DNA of 64,000 nucleotides, taken from Hemibagrus wyckioides (lineage: Eukaryota; Chordata; Actinopteri; Siluriformes; Bagridae). The translations under genes were made by a program, and so were the position numbers. Below the pieces are notes generated by a model. The model was not told where the DNA came from and searched no databases. It saw only the letters and a list, made by a program, of their open reading frames with translations. Every line of letters starts with the position of its first letter. Position 1 is the stretch's first letter. Positions 12,594 to 26,500 of the stretch are shown one piece after another. The stretch lies in contig NC_080711.1 in assembly GCF_019097595.1 (NCBI RefSeq), positions 11,428,428 to 11,492,427 on the forward strand, written 5' to 3'.

Positions 12594-15185
12594 GGTATAA
12601 ACCATAGACACTAACAATACCATTACTGCTATTAGAAGTGCAGGGATTACAGCATGATGCCACTACTACCCACTAAAGGAAATATTAAGTGCATATGGAC
12701 CTATGCTTTTTTATCATATTTCAGATTTATCAGATTTAGCTCCACTCACACACGGTGCTATTTTGGTGTGCTACATTATTTTATTCTCAGCAACAATCCT
12801 AATCTCAGGCTTTAGCCACCTCACACATATGAAAAGATCAGTTTGAGGCAGTCGGTTGATCTATATTCGTCCTATTTCTACCACTGTCCACACAAACAGA
12901 TTATGAGCTGTAATCTGCCTGCGATGGTGCAAACATGGCCTTGGGGCATTTGGAATCACTCCATTTTACATCCTCCACTCATATTATTCTAATCTAGGTC
13001 TCTGCTGATGCCCACACTGCCCCCAGGGTCTGTATTACGTCACTACATAGCTGCAGGGTTTTTGTTGTTTAGAACTCCTCTAATAGCACTCTTCATCTCC
13101 CTACTGTCTCCATCTCTCCCATCCTGCCAGCAGTGCTGTCTCCTTCTCCCGTAAGGAGGGAAGTAGCATGATGTATTTCAACCACAAACACCTCACTGAA
13201 TAATACATGTACTTCTCCCAGTTTCTATTCACAACTGTTTAGAGGAAGCACCACCCCTGCAACTCCAAACATGATTTTAAAGGCATAATTTGTAATTTCG
13301 TTTTCAAATATAAAGGGGAGGGGGGGCATTGCATGTGGAACATGGGCAGAGAATTGAGAAGAGCAAATAATTCCCTTATGTGGAAAGCTGGCAATTAACT
13401 GGGGATGTCAGCCTTTGTTAAGTATAATTGAGTTCTGGATGAAATGAACGTCTGTAATCTGAATGACACTGTGCTGTCAGTCAAAGTTCCAGAATTCAGA
13501 CCAAACTATCATGCTTGTTTATGTATTATGGACTGATTTCCATATTTCACCCATGGCAGACTAATTTTGTCACATGTATTTCATCTTGCATACTGGAGTT
13601 AGGCTGATGGAAATGTATCTTGTTGGAAATGTTTCTCAGCCCTATGTGTTAATAGATTTTAGACTCTGTAATGAGTTTGTGTCACTTGAGTAGCAACATA
13701 TTTGCAGTAAGTCTAATGAAATAAACTTGTTTTTTTTTTTGTTTTTGTTTTTTTTTGGTTCTTATTATCCAGCCCGACATTTTGTGTCTACTATCAGTCA
13801 AATACAAAATACAAAATAGAAAAATGTAAGAGACCTCAATTTCAAAGGTCAGGAACAATCGCTCTTTCACCAGGCAGCCCAATCAATAGTATCCGACTCC
13901 TATGTAATAGGTGTGAATTACCCTTTTAACATCCTTACCCTCAGTGTGGCATCTTCAAGACTCGCTTCAGAAATGTCAGCATTCAAAGCCACTCAAATAT
14001 CAACAGTCAAAGGAATGAGAAAGGATGGCAAGTTTTAAAGAAAAGAAAGGAGAGCATGCTTCCTCCAGTGACTGCACCTAGACAATGATTGTTTCTGTCC
14101 TTTTCATCCTGTCCAACCGAGTTCCTTTAATCTCTGTCATGTTTATTTTAACCCTATTATAAAAAAAAGTGCAGGGGCCAGACTGACTCCAAGCTTTTTT
14201 CGAGAGAATTCAAGTAAATACCCTGGGTTGATGATTGTCTAAATCCCCAGCAGGGGTCTTGACCGGACGGAAAAGAAATAATACACCCCCTCACTGATAC
14301 ACAGAGGGCCGATGTCACACCAGATTAAAGTCTGCCTGCTAAATGGCCTGTAGTTAGTGCGTTCTTCATGGTCAGTGTTAATCGTGGTGGGATCATGGTG
14401 TTGATAGTGTGGTAGAACAGACTGGTCCATTAGCTGCAGAATTAATAGCCATGTTAGCCCCCGGAGCAGACCCCTGATTGACTCATGAGAAACGTCATCA
14501 TTGCTGCAGCCATGTATGCAGCTGTAAGTACTCGACTAAAGTGTCCTTGGAGATGGAATGAATTTCTTGTTTGGCTCCCATTGAATTGTGGTGATATGAC
14601 CATTGGGGAGCTTCGGTTAATGAGGATTATTTGCACAATGGTCAGCATTTTACAGATGTCACATTGCTTTCTTGGGTGCAGTTCAGCATTGCTCAGCAGT
14701 GTAACATAAACAGATGTGGAAATAACTTTCACACTGCAGGGCTGGGAGGCGAGTATTTTAATATATATTGCTGTACAGAATACCGATTGCCAGATTAAAC
14801 CTGTAATCAATAATGTAATATAAGATTGCACAATAGCAATAATATATCCTGATTGATTTAAATTACCTTTGAATTACATGTTAAAGGTCATTTAAGCTAT
14901 TTGACTTTCGCTTTTTAATCAGATCACATTTATTATTGCATTTATCTTTCATTTCTTTTTGTCTCTTGTAGGTGATTACTCTTAATAAACTACTGTTTTC
15001 CTTTGAAGGTGGGTTTCGGTTTTCCTTTTGAGTTAGAAGTGCGTCATACTATATGGACCTGATTTACTAGACCTGAGTCCAAAATAGTTGCCTTATTTAT
15101 GTGCTAGGAGATCAAATGTGCATGCGTGGGCATGTTGGGGGTGATTTACTAAGAATATTTACATGACGTCCACAGGTAGGAGTAA
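12594..15185. other. Non-coding; low-repeat stretch at about 14340-14720
   Basis: No gene. The 14340-14720 stretch lacks repeats and has dispersed attaa/tgattgac motifs; it may be conserved non-coding DNA, but the sequence alone does not establish this. Confidence 0.4.
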
Positions 15186-15186
15186 C

Positions 15187-15234
<48 letters not shown>
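15186..15234 (+). repeat. (A)n-(AT)n microsatellite
   Basis: Poly-A followed by AT repeats. Confidence 0.97.
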
Positions 15235-15240
<6 letters not shown>

Positions 15241-15544
15241 AAATGAAGTTTTTGAATGTGCTGTTTGTTCTTGACAGCAATACAAATTTCAGATTTGTTA
15301 GCATCTGCTGGAAGAATCAAACTGAAATTAAACTTTTTAACACATGCAGAATTGTGTTTCCAATATACTGGCAATTAATGTTATTTAATTAAATACATAA
15401 ATAAGTCTAATGCTTAAAATACAATATAATTGCAAAAGTATTCATTTTACCAGAGCCCCCAAAAATGGAAGAAAACACTCAGGGCTAGGAATATTGTAGT
15501 TTCATAAATATTTCTGTTTTACCTAGCCTACTAGGGGCAATATA

Positions 15545-16066
15545 CACCGATCAGGCATAACATTATGAGCACTGACAGGTGAAGTGAATAACACTGATGG
15601 GTGGGATATATTAGGCAGCAAGTGAACATTTTGTCCTCAAAGGTGATGTATTAGAAACAGGAAAAATGGGCAAGTGTAAGGATTTGAGCGAGTTTGACAA
15701 GGACCAAATAGTGATGGCTAGACGACTGGATCAGAGCATCTCCAAAACTGCAGCTCTTTTGGGGTGTTCCTGGTCTGCAGTGGTCAGTATCTATCAAAAG
15801 TGGTCCAAGGAAGGAACAGTGGTGAACCGGTGACAGGGTCATGGGTGGCTAAGGCTCACTGATGCATGTGGGGAGTGAAGGCTGGACCGTGTGATCCGAT
15901 CCAACAGACGAGCTACTGTTGCTCAAATTGCTGAAGAAGTTAATGCTGGTTCTGATAGAAAAGTGTCAGAGTACACAGTGCATGATGGGTCAGGGCTGTT
16001 TTGGCAGCAAAAGGGGGACCAACACAATATTAGACAGGTGGTCATAATGTTATGCCTAGGTTGGTG
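15545..16066 (+). mobile_element. Internally deleted Tc1-like element, copy C
   Basis: 522 bp between TA at 15543-15544 and 16067-16068. From 15666 it reads [20 protein letters not shown] and the HTH segment [20 protein letters not shown], with stops later, then SNRRATVAQIAEEVNAGSDR. It jumps directly to the 3' terminal region at about 15982. The catalytic domain is absent, so this is a non-autonomous relic. The left TIR is good; the right TIR has diverged (gcctaggttggtg). Confidence 0.88.
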
Positions 16067-16068
16067 TA

Positions 16069-18712
16069 TTCAGAGAAAAGTTTCAATAAAAACAAAACAG
16101 TTTGTTCATAAGCATCTAAAATTTGGTTATCCAAACAGAAGTAAAAAGCCAACAGCGTCCTGACTAATTTTATATCAAATGTGGCGATTAAATAATGAAT
16201 TTGTTTATACTGATAAAATATCCGATAAGTCGATTTCCATTCCACCGGCAGAACGAAACACCAGTGTACTGGTAAAATTAAGTTGCGTATGAATAAACAT
16301 CTTTGGTGTTGTAAATATGGGGCAAATAGCTAGCAAGTTCTCCGCAGCGATATTAAGCAATAATTTAAAGGCGATGTTTGCATAATTTTCAGATACTATG
16401 GCATAATCTTGATAAACCTTCTCATTATTAAAACCTAGTGAATTGTATAGATTTGTGTACAACTGCCAAACAACAGGCTTCCACAAATATAATACCTGCC
16501 TGTCAGTTGGATTCATTTATACTTTCAGTCTCCCAAAGTAACATTGCTGACAAAATGACAGAGGTTTAGAAAATCATGCTGCAGGCACTAAATGTATCTA
16601 TTTGCATAGATGCCACCCTTTATTTAGCACCTTCATTTCCACATTGCATACTCATTAAGGCGCACATAAATTTGTTTGCGGTAAAGACGCAATCCTATGA
16701 CAATCGAGTTAGTAAATGCCTTTTGCAGGTGTTATGAATTTGTAGGTTTATGCATTCAAATCTTTAGTTAATCTGAGCCGGTGTTTTGTTACTCCTCAAA
16801 TCAGCTTGTCTTTTATTATAAAGGGTTAGAATAATATAATCCTCAACTTTGTGGTGAATCAGAAGGACATGGACATATCCACTAGCATCATGCAGACAAA
16901 CCCCCAAAAAATGATCTTTGAAATCCAGTTCATTTGGAAATCTGTGACTAGCTGAAATGTTCAGTGAATCATAAAAGTCCACTGGACATAAACAGACAGT
17001 AGGTAGTAGGAGAAATGAATATTTTCTGCCCTCCTTGCAGTAATTTAATCACTGAGTTCAGAGAATTTCACATCACATCACATTCAATTCATTTCCGTTA
17101 ATTGGATGAGTCTCTCTTTTCCTGTTGGAGCGGCTAGTGGTTTAGTTAGATTTATTAGACTTGGATTTGATTATATTTAGATTTGGAAATGCTTGTTCAT
17201 GTTCCTTTGTTTCAGCTGTTTTTCAACTGAAAGAGTAAAATTACACCAGATTTGTACAAAAAAAAGCTAATGCTGCCATTTAGGATTCCATTTAACACCT
17301 GATTAAAAATATAAAACCGTTCTTAGAGTCATTAGTGAATTCAAATAGTCCTTCAAATGATGCAGTTGTCAGGTTCCAGCCATTCGCAGAAGTGCATCAG
17401 TCGTAAAGTTGTAGGCGAGCAGGAGTGCAAATTTATGTTTCCTTGTCACGAATTTCCTCACTCAGCACACACTGAGGTTCAGAGAGAAACAAGAACAACT
17501 CTCATGTTTTGTTATGAGTTTTCTCGGTGTGCTGTTTGTTTACATTGCCATGTGCCTTTACTGTGGCCCCGGCTCTGCCCCCATCCTGTTATTTATCTGT
17601 TACTTAATGTGTGTACCTGTTCTGAGTTCAGCTTTTAATCAGTTTGTCTGTTTTGTGCGTGACTTCCTGACAGAAACTGATTATTGGATATACTGAATTT
17701 ACACACTTGCACCCTGTCCATCTCCTGTCAAGTTTTCCCCGGGCTTAAATGTTTTATCGATGGATTATAAGACATATGCTATATGATTAGCCACAAGCTT
17801 AAAAAACATGTATATGGACTATAAGAAAATACTCTGAATTCAAATCAGTTTTCAGTTTTGGCTAAACATTAAATGTTAATTATTTATCATCCTGTGAGTG
17901 TTGTTTTCAGTTTTCCTCAAAATAGAAAGTAAAAATATATCACTCTGTTTAAAATATATTTCACAGAAGCAAAAAAAGCTAAGTATTGCACCGGTTTGAG
18001 GCCAAAATATGGTTGTTATATTGTATCAGGATTTTGTGAAATTGATTTGCATATGAAGTGTTTGACCCTTCTGGGCCTTGGTCTGTTTATTGTCGTTCAT
18101 AGCAAGTTCATTCTTCTTCATTTTCTATTACAGTCCAAAAATGTTCTTCCCATAGACCCTACTCTGTAGAAAACACATCTTCTAGGTTACCTGTGACTGC
18201 AGTCCCTTGTGTGGTATTGATTTTTATACTTACTTCTTTCAGTATATAAGATGCACCTAACAAAATAGGCCAATCTTGGAGGGCTTTATTTTTTACCCAA
18301 AACCTGTTGTAAGGATTTTTTTCCTATACTGAATATTAATGTGGTTTATTAAAAAACATGGTAACAGACAAAGACACCAAAGTGCCTACACAAAAGTCCA
18401 GATCTAGTGAATATGCAAAGAGGAAATGCTACATGGGTTACCCAATTCCCTTAGTACATACATACTTTATTGCCTGTATTTGCCTAGTGGAAGATTATAG
18501 ACTGTTTGCCCTTTTATCAAAGTTTTTGGTCTTTCATACATGTCAACATGAACAGATTAATTCACTTTGTTTCACTAAGTTTAGGGAGATGTCATGCTAT
18601 GAACTGTTGGCTGAATGTCTGATGCATGTGGCACAGGATTTCCGGGTGATGTGTGTGTTGCATTTATGTAACAGTCTGCCTGGAAACAAAGTTTAAACGC
18701 TCTACTTCCCTC
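16069..18712. other. Non-coding, no gene seen
   Basis: AT-rich. A frame at 18358-18696 (112 codons) precedes the helicase fragment in another frame and shows no known domain. Confidence 0.5.
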
Positions 18713-19044
18713 ATGGAAGATGGAAGCTGTCGCATTTATAACTGTGACAATGAGCGCTTAGAAAGTTCAGCTAAAAGCTGGATTTTCCAAATTATGTTCA
18801 CAATCTCTTTAAAAGACCTCCAAGAGTTGTGCTTGAGGCACTTAGTGGAATCAAGAAGAGATATTTTAACTTGTTTGCCAAAAGGATATGGGAAGAGTAC
18901 TATTTTCCAAGCCTGGCAGACCATTTGCCAGCACTTGGATGAATTCCCTACTGATCCAGTTTAATTAGTTGTGTGAGCTCTTACCTCGATTATGGATGAT
19001 CAGGTAAAGCACCAAACCGAGAAAGGGATATTGGCAGCATATGA
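18713..19044 (+). pseudogene. RecQ-like helicase fragment (motifs I and Ia), probably transposon-borne
   Basis: One continuous frame from 18713, with two stops, reads SLKDLQELCLRHLVESRRDI then LTCLPKGYGKSTIFQAW: a RecQ-style Walker A (usual LPTGYGKS) preceded by the Gln-containing lead (L-x-x-x-Q). It continues past a TAA and a TGA into LVV-ALTSIMDDQVKH and EKGILAAYE, matching motif Ia of superfamily 2 helicases (VVSPLxSLMxDQV) and the following GIxA. No later helicase motif (DEAH, SAT, VI) follows in the next kilobase. Short helicase fragments of this kind are dispersed in fish genomes; I infer a repeat-borne relic rather than a host gene. Confidence 0.72.
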
Positions 19045-19392
19045 ATGAACTACTATAGCACGACCGCCTGTTTTTATGTACAGACATTGCCTTTACATTT
19101 TCACACCTCTAAACATGACGGTGAACAAAATTAACTGTGATTGGTTGCTTTACATGGCAGTCAGGCACCCTCTTGGGCAGTCTGAGGCCAATAAAAGCTG
19201 CTATGGAGTCTAGACCTGCTATCAGTCAGCAGGTCTGGCTATGAATTATCTAGACTAAAAGAATAATTTAGACTTTCTTCTAATAAATCTTTCTTCTAAA
19301 AAATACTGCTTTATTCTTGGACTTGGACCAGAGGTTTTCAGTAGGGTTCAAATCTGGAGACTGGGCAGTGGTCTCTTTTTATCCAGAGCTGT

Positions 19393-19809
19393 ATATATCA
19401 GACATAACCTTATGAGCACTGCCAGGTGATAGTGAATAACACTGATTATCTCCTCATCATGGCACCTGTTAGTGGGTGGGATATATTAGGCAGCAATAAA
19501 CATTTTGTCTCAAAGTTGATGTGTTAGAAGCAGGAAAAATGGGCAAGCGTAAAGATTTGAGCGAGTTTGACAAAGGCCAAATAGTGAAGGATCAGAGCAT
19601 CTCCAAAGGATTAGGGTTGCAGTGGTCAGTATCTATCGAAAGTAACCTTTAAGTCCTATAAGTATCCTTTAAGTCCTGTAAGTTGCTAGTTGCCCACAAC
19701 TTCCAGGTGTTAAAGAATCTGCTGCTAACATCTTGGTGCCAGATACCACAGCACACCATCAGGGATCTAGTGGAGTCCATGCCTCGATGGGTCCATGCCT
19801 CGATGGGTC
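19393..19809 (+). mobile_element. Internally deleted Tc1-like element, copy D, right end lost
   Basis: Same family as copies A-C. The left end is degraded (tcagacataaccttatgagc). The N-terminal transposase start is recognisable near 19540 ([15 protein letters not shown]). After a junction near 19645, the C-terminal region reads LKNLLLTSWCQIPQHT then LVESMPR. It lacks the right TIR and runs into an (AT)n tract. A short internal duplication (cctttaagtcct twice) lies at the junction. Confidence 0.8.
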
Positions 19810-21815
19810 AATATATATATATATATATAACCTGGGTGGATAATAAGGGTGGATAATAATAATTAAGTCATTATACTTAATTAATTTAATGTAACTGTAT
19901 TTTTTCTAGGTTGTCACCTCAGTTAATATTATATTTTCAGTGATATTTCTGACACCTGTCAAAACATACTGTACCATAAAAACAAAGATTTCATTATTAA
20001 TAATATGTTCAGAATTATGCATTCAAGGCAGCAGGCATGTCCTGTTACCTTGTCATTATCCTCTTATTAGTAGTATATATTTAGCATAGCCGGTCAAGAC
20101 AGGCTCAAGCTGTTGAGATAGTTTTGGAAAAAATCCAAAATGTACCTCTTACATATTGCCCTTGTTTTTTTTTTTTATACAGAATTTAAATTCAAGTAAG
20201 AAGGAGTCGTTCCGCAGGAGCTTGAGTGCAGGGCATGTTAATTCTTCTATTGCTGTCATAAGCATTAACATCAGAATAGTGTACATTTGAGTGTTGACCC
20301 AAAGAGTTATAGAAACAGAAAAGTTTCTGACTTTTACATCAGAGAACTAATGCATAACAAAACACTGCAAGCCCATAAAGCCAGAAAGCCACACAGTACT
20401 TCTGCGTGAAAGAAGACCTTTCCTGTTCACCACTTCTTTTTTTATTCGGTGTTTTTCAGTGCAAAACTTTATGCCAGGCCACCATGTTATCTTAATGAAA
20501 GGTCCAGTCAGACTCGGCCGGCTGTATTTTCAGCCCACAGAAATGCCTGTGGTAAGAGCAAAAGAAAAAAGCCATCGTTTATTCAACATTTGCAAATACT
20601 GTCACCATATGTGGCCTACAGGCAGTTTAGGACTATCATAAAATGTGTAATGTTTTGAAAATCCCTTCATGTTTCTGCTTGCTTCCTGCATCTTAACCTA
20701 AAATATACTGAAAGAAAAGCAAACACATGTGTACAATGCAAAAGCTGTAGTCACTGGATTTGTACTTTCATTTCAATGGTCAGTTACATTGCTGTGCAAG
20801 TTGACAAGCGAAGCTGACAATTACTGAAAAGGTTATTGGGGAGATTTCTGCTTAATGATGTCCAGGTAGTGCAATACCTAATTGGGTCACTTTTAAAAAA
20901 AAACTTATTTAAACCTTATGTTAAAAAAACTCAGGCGTATAGACAGGTGACAAATTAAAAGGAAAAACTGGTGGGGGCATTCTGCTGGATCTAATTGTCT
21001 CATTAGAGGAAAAGCTCACTGCAAATCATTCCAGTTATTCTGATGAATCACCTGTATCCACGTTTCTTTCATGACTCTACAGTGCATGAACAGTGCTCAC
21101 TGAATAGGCTGATCCGTATGAAATTTATGTAAATCTAACATATGCTATGCCTTTTCACAGACATCCCCAGTCTCATCTCAGTTGGGTTTTAGAATAGGAT
21201 TTGGAGGGTTGGGTTGGGAGATTTTGGACCAGTGTGCTAGAAAATACTCTCAACCATCACCAAAATACTAGTCGAGGGAAATCAGTCTACTGGAACAGTA
21301 GTGTTTCTATGTCTTCAGTACAGATCCAGAGACTTGTAGAGTCTATGACAAGGCACACTAAAGCTGTCACATAGCAACAAGTTGTTTTTTTCCTTTAATA
21401 TTGTCAAGCAAGTTTCATTTGATAGTTAGAGGTGAAAAGATTCCACACTTATGTAATAGCTTATTTAGATGCAGATCTAGTAATTCCCAAATGAGGTGAA
21501 CTAGCTGAATGGTCCAAGCAATATGTTGCTGAGGTAAAAACTCAGTAGCAGCTTAATAAATTTGTTTGTACATAGTATAGATATTGTAATGGGGTAAACC
21601 TGAATAGTTTGAACACACAGTTTGAATGTGAAGGTTGAATGAGCTGTGTCATTGAAGACTCCAATTTAGTATCAAGGCAATGCTGTGGAATAATTACTGG
21701 AGCAAGATTTTAAATTTGATTAAGCATGCAAAGTAGTACACACATATTCCTTGCATTTATCCTGTTTAGTTGTAGCATTAACTATTAATATCTTTGTTTG
21801 CACATTTTCATACCT
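19810..21815. other. Non-coding, starts with (AT)n
   Basis: (AT)n at 19811-19829, then a short gggtggataata duplication; otherwise nothing recognised. Confidence 0.5.
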
Positions 21816-21975
21816 TCCATCCATCCATCCATCCATCCATCCATCCATCTATCCATCCATTCACTCATCCACCCATCCATTCATTCATTCATTCATTCAT
21901 TCATTCATTCATTCATTCATGCATTCATTCTTTCATTATTTTTTTCATTCATTCATCCATTCATTCATGAGTACC
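21816..21975 (+). repeat. (CCAT)n / (TTCA)n compound microsatellite
   Basis: A ccatccat run passes into a ttcattca run with a few variants. It creates PSIHPSIH and SFIHSFIH open frames that are not genes. It likely expanded from the SINE tail to its right. Confidence 0.95.
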
Positions 21976-22245
21976 CACTGTATCCTATTCATCAGTGGAT
22001 CCAGAGCTTTTCCCGGGCTCACTGGGCTTGAGCCAAGAACATTCAAGGCAATTCATTGCAAGCACCATGCAAACACATTTGCACCCTGGGGCAATTTAGC
22101 ATAGCTTGTTCACATACCCACTTGCTTTTGACAGGTGGGCAAAAACTGGAGAACCCAGAGGAAACCCGCACTGACATGAGGAGAATATGCTCAGAAACTC
22201 CATACAGACCTTAACCGGAGCTCTGAGCTGTGTTGCGGGAATGCT
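21878..22245 (-). repeat. tRNA-derived SINE, reverse orientation, long (TTCA)n tail
   Basis: Same family as 6528-6810. From left to right it shows the (TTCA)n tail, tggatccagagcttttcccg, agaacccagaggaaaccc, catacagacc and the head region near 22220. The tail merges with the adjacent (CCAT)n tract at 21816-21875. Confidence 0.78.
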
Positions 22246-23318
22246 TCCATCTGCAGCTCCATGCCATCCTGTTGTTTAGTTAACATCCTTCAAATTTTTC
22301 AAATCAATTGTTCACCAGAGTGACTTACAGACACCAGAGTTCATTTATTGTTCTTGGTTGGCATCCATCTGCCACTTTTGTCCCTGCTGTCTGTGTCCAT
22401 TGTTGTACAACGTTTCATGCATGACTTGCTCCATCAGGGTCTGCTTGTGAAGATGCTGATCACGTCCGAAGGTGAGCAGCAAGTAAGCAGACATGCTTGT
22501 GCGTGTATGTGTGTGTCTGTTTGATAGGGTGCATCCAGAGTTCCTGCCTCAGGGATCCACAAGTAGAGGTTTGTGATCAAAAGAGAAAATACAGATGACA
22601 GCAATCGCTTTCCATTGGACCAGCAGAGCAGCTGGAGCATGGCATGCTCTAACCACACTGTTGATAGAGTATTACTGAAACCTGCCTGACTTTGCAAGCA
22701 CTGATGACTCTGTGGGTTCAGTGAACCTTAGGGGAGTTGCTTATGGTGTGAGGGAAGCAGGTTCAGCTTGATAAACTCACTTTTCCCAGACAGTTTACTA
22801 AATCGTTTTGCTCAGTTTAATTAGATAAGCTTATTATAGAGCATATATGGCTAGAGGGGTGCTGACTTGAACTAGGAAGGGAAATTTACTCATAGTCCCA
22901 ATGATATATTTCTTCGGATAAACATTGTAAAAGAGCAGTGCTGCAGTGGTCCATTCCCTTTGATTACACTGTAGCTGTCCACATTCTTGTTAAATAAAAT
23001 GTTAAAGGGGCTGGCCACTTTCCTGATCGATGTCCTGTCGAATGAACACATGTTTGGATTGACATTTTGCAGTATAGATTTAGAGAAACAATGCATTCCT
23101 TTGCACTTTTGGATTGAGGAGGGTGGGCTGTACAACTCTCACTTGAAATGCCTAGCTACTTGTCATTCTCCAGCATTATTGGCACCCTTCAAAAGAACAA
23201 ACATTCAAATTGACAGGAATCAAACTTTTCACTCAAACAATGTAAAGTACTCTTTCTTCATACTTATAAGAGCAAAAATATCTTTTTATAGAAACTACAC
23301 AGCTGTAAAGTTTTCAAG

Positions 23319-23550
23319 TGGCGGTGGTAGCTCAAATGGTTAAGGCTCTGAGTCGTTGACCGGAAGAACGGGGTTCAAGGCCAAGCTGCCAATGTTGGGC
23401 CCTTGAGCAAGGCCCCCAACCCACCCTGCTCCAGGGGCGCTGCATCATGGCTGATGCTGCGCTCTGATCCCAACCCTCAAGGATTGGATATGTGAAGAAA
23501 GAGTTTCACTGTGCAGTAATGTGTAGGTGATAAATAAAGACGACTTAATA
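23319..23550 (+). repeat. Full-length tRNA-derived SINE
   Basis: A-box-like tggtagctcaaatggttaag and B-box-like ggttcaaggcc are about 40 bp apart, as in a pol III tRNA promoter. Downstream come agctgccaatgttgggccc and ttgagcaaggcccccaaccc, the conserved body of a widespread fish SINE. It ends in an AT-rich tail (ataaataaagacgactt). No clear target duplication was found by eye. Confidence 0.85.
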
Positions 23551-26500
23551 ATAACTTAAAAAAATACTCAGAAAAGTGTTTGCACTGTTTGGAGATTTTG
23601 AATGCAGATAATGCAACAGCCATCCATTGGCAGGCTTGATTCTGTTCTCTCAGTGGGAGCCTTGGCATTACTCTTTCTCCCCTGTCAGCCATAGCAGGAC
23701 TAGCCAATTGTGGGTGTCTGTGACCTCATGTATGTTGAGAAGGGCAGATAGCACTTTTCTCCAAGTGTGTTATGCCGCCCTGTTACACAGTATGAGCAGC
23801 AGTTCGAAAAAGATGCAGATGGCTGGCTTCATGTGTCTCAGATGAAGTATGAGTTTTACAGTCTCTGGTTGGTAGCTGTCATATCATAGTGGCTTGTGGG
23901 TCGGTATTGGCAGGTGACCAAATTGAGGACAAAATGGTACAGTAAATCTTGACGCACTATCAAGAAATGCTGTTGTTGTATTTGACATTTCTTCTTACAC
24001 TGGGGTATACAGTAGATATGAAGTTGGAAAATCCCTTTATCGTCCACCAACACAAGGAAAACCAAAGAGTTTTCAACATCAAAGAGACAGAATTGACCTG
24101 TACAGGATAGGGAATCGGTATAAAAAATAACATAAATAACACAGTCAGGGCCAGGTTACAGTTTGGTCATTTTACAGCTACACAGTTTATTTGATTCTCA
24201 AAATCAAAGGGGGAAAAACAGATAAAAAAAAAAACTGTTAAATGCCACCTCCATAACAAAAGCTCTTTTCTGAGAGAGGAATTTTTGAAACCATTGTCTA
24301 AACATTAGCACCTTAAGCACTTTACCAAGGGTTATTAGAACTATAATTTGAATAATGGTCACTGACACCAAAATGAAACTTTTCGATTATGCACACATCA
24401 GTGTGTTGATTAACAAAAGCACCTGTAAATTACTGAGTTGGACTGAAGTACCAGAAAATGTTACCTTAAAACATCATTTGTTTGGGTTTAAGGCATGGCT
24501 GCAATTGGATCTGTTAACAGTATAAAACTAAACATACATCCAAACCAATACACAAAACACATTGAACACAAAATCTTATTTTCTGATGGCCATGTCAATC
24601 TCCAGGACTGGAAAATATCAAAGAGAGAAGACCTCATGTATAAACCCTCACATGGCTAAAAGCCATCTCCAAGTGCTCAAGCTCACTGCTGTTCCCATAA
24701 CCAGGAGGACCTTCATCAAATATTAATTGTGTGGGGGCTGATTTCCAGTTTGGAACCTGAGTTCTGTGGAACAAAATGCACTGCTCACAAAAACACATGT
24801 GGCAAAATGTTGTATTAAATAAACGTATACAGCCTCCTCAGATACACTGCACACCTTTCTATTAATAAAATACAAGCAAATTTTAAAGTCTTGTAGAACT
24901 GACATACAAAATGCAAGAAAACCAGAGGCAGTGAGAACCCAACACTGGGTTTTATATACAGGAGCAGCTCATCATGTCCACCTTTATCCTTGCCCTGTTT
25001 GTCTTTTGGAAATTTGGAAACTGGTGAACTTCTTAAAGAAGGAGATGGTGTTCCACTAACCACAAGAGACAGAAAACCCTTTTGGCTCAAAGGCACAATT
25101 ACATGTTCTTACATTATCACTGTGATTTAAGTCTTTAGAGGAATATTAGTTTAGATAAAAGTCAAGCATGGGCTGAATTTGACACAGCACCACTGAGGTT
25201 TTACAGGACTGATAAATCAGCACCTAATAGCTTGCTGATGAATCTCCCCTGTGTAGGTAAGAAAATGGCTTTTACTGCCCTTGCCAAAGCTGGTCTTCAT
25301 AGAAAGATTATATTAGGAAGATCCATTTCAACGTCAGTGTAGGATTTGTCCCTTATGGCCTGGCTATATGAGTACCATGTGCAGGGCTTATGTAACTGAA
25401 TGCAAATACATTATTTGGAACGAACAGATAATGCATTCTTAATGCATACAAAAATAGCACCAGTGATCGTGTTAAGATTACACGGGAAGCCCAGCCTCCC
25501 CTAAAATGTCATTAAAATGTGCCAATGAAATGTTTTCTCAGTACATTTGTAGAAATGTGTCTACATTATTCCACACTCTTGGAAATTTTAGCAAATATCT
25601 CACAGCAGCGTTGCGATCTGTTCATACATTTAACGCAGATTTCTTTCCATGACCAAGTACTCTGTTTTAATGGGAGATTTTCTGGATCTCTTCTGGATGG
25701 GCTTGTTCTTCATTTGCCCTGACTCACAGCTTCAGAATTCACAGACCATGCTGACAGTGCTAGCATTTTTGTGTATGGGGATGGTTTTTTTTCAGGGTTT
25801 TCTGGGGCACAGTGGGGGGTTCATATTTAATTTAAAAAATAACATAAAATAAATGAAACAGTCAAAAAGTATTCGTGTTTTGGTCACACACACTTTTGTT
25901 TTGGACACAGATTTTTGGAGTGCTCAACAGATACAAATGCACTTGCATTGCCTTCAACCCCTAATGCAGACAAAATCCTTTAAGAAGCTGCCCTCAAGTA
26001 GCGCATTATGTAAAAAATGTGTTTTATATGAGAAAAAAAAACCTGTTAAGACCGGTGAAAAAAATACTGCCATAAAAGTACAAAAAGACTAAGTGAGATA
26101 CAAAAGGAGGAGAGGTTGAGGTCACACTAAGAAATTAGAGAAAATTAAAGAAATTTCTTTTTTTTTCCCTGTCTCTAGAAATGGAGACAGTAAATACCCA
26201 TCCTGTCCTCAGAGATTCCTTCCTGACCAGAGACACCACAATGGAGACCCTGATGAGGAGCACATGCAATTACTCTCTCTTAATAAAATCTCAAAGTTCC
26301 AATTATACCCAAGCACAATGGCCACTGCACTTGTCTGCTGATTGAGTTCATACTCCGTGGGACTTCTAATAGTGTTCACCCCCCTCCCTTGTGAAGTGCT
26401 GCATGGGTTTCCATCCCTCAGCTCTATTCTTCCACTTCTTCCACTTTTTTCTGGATTCATTAGCTCCTCACAAAGGTCCCATCATCCCTAGTCAATCCAG

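Noticed and set aside
21751..22104. 117-codon frame with PSIHPSIH and SFIHSFIH repeats
   Set aside because: Translation of the ccat/ttca microsatellite and a SINE.
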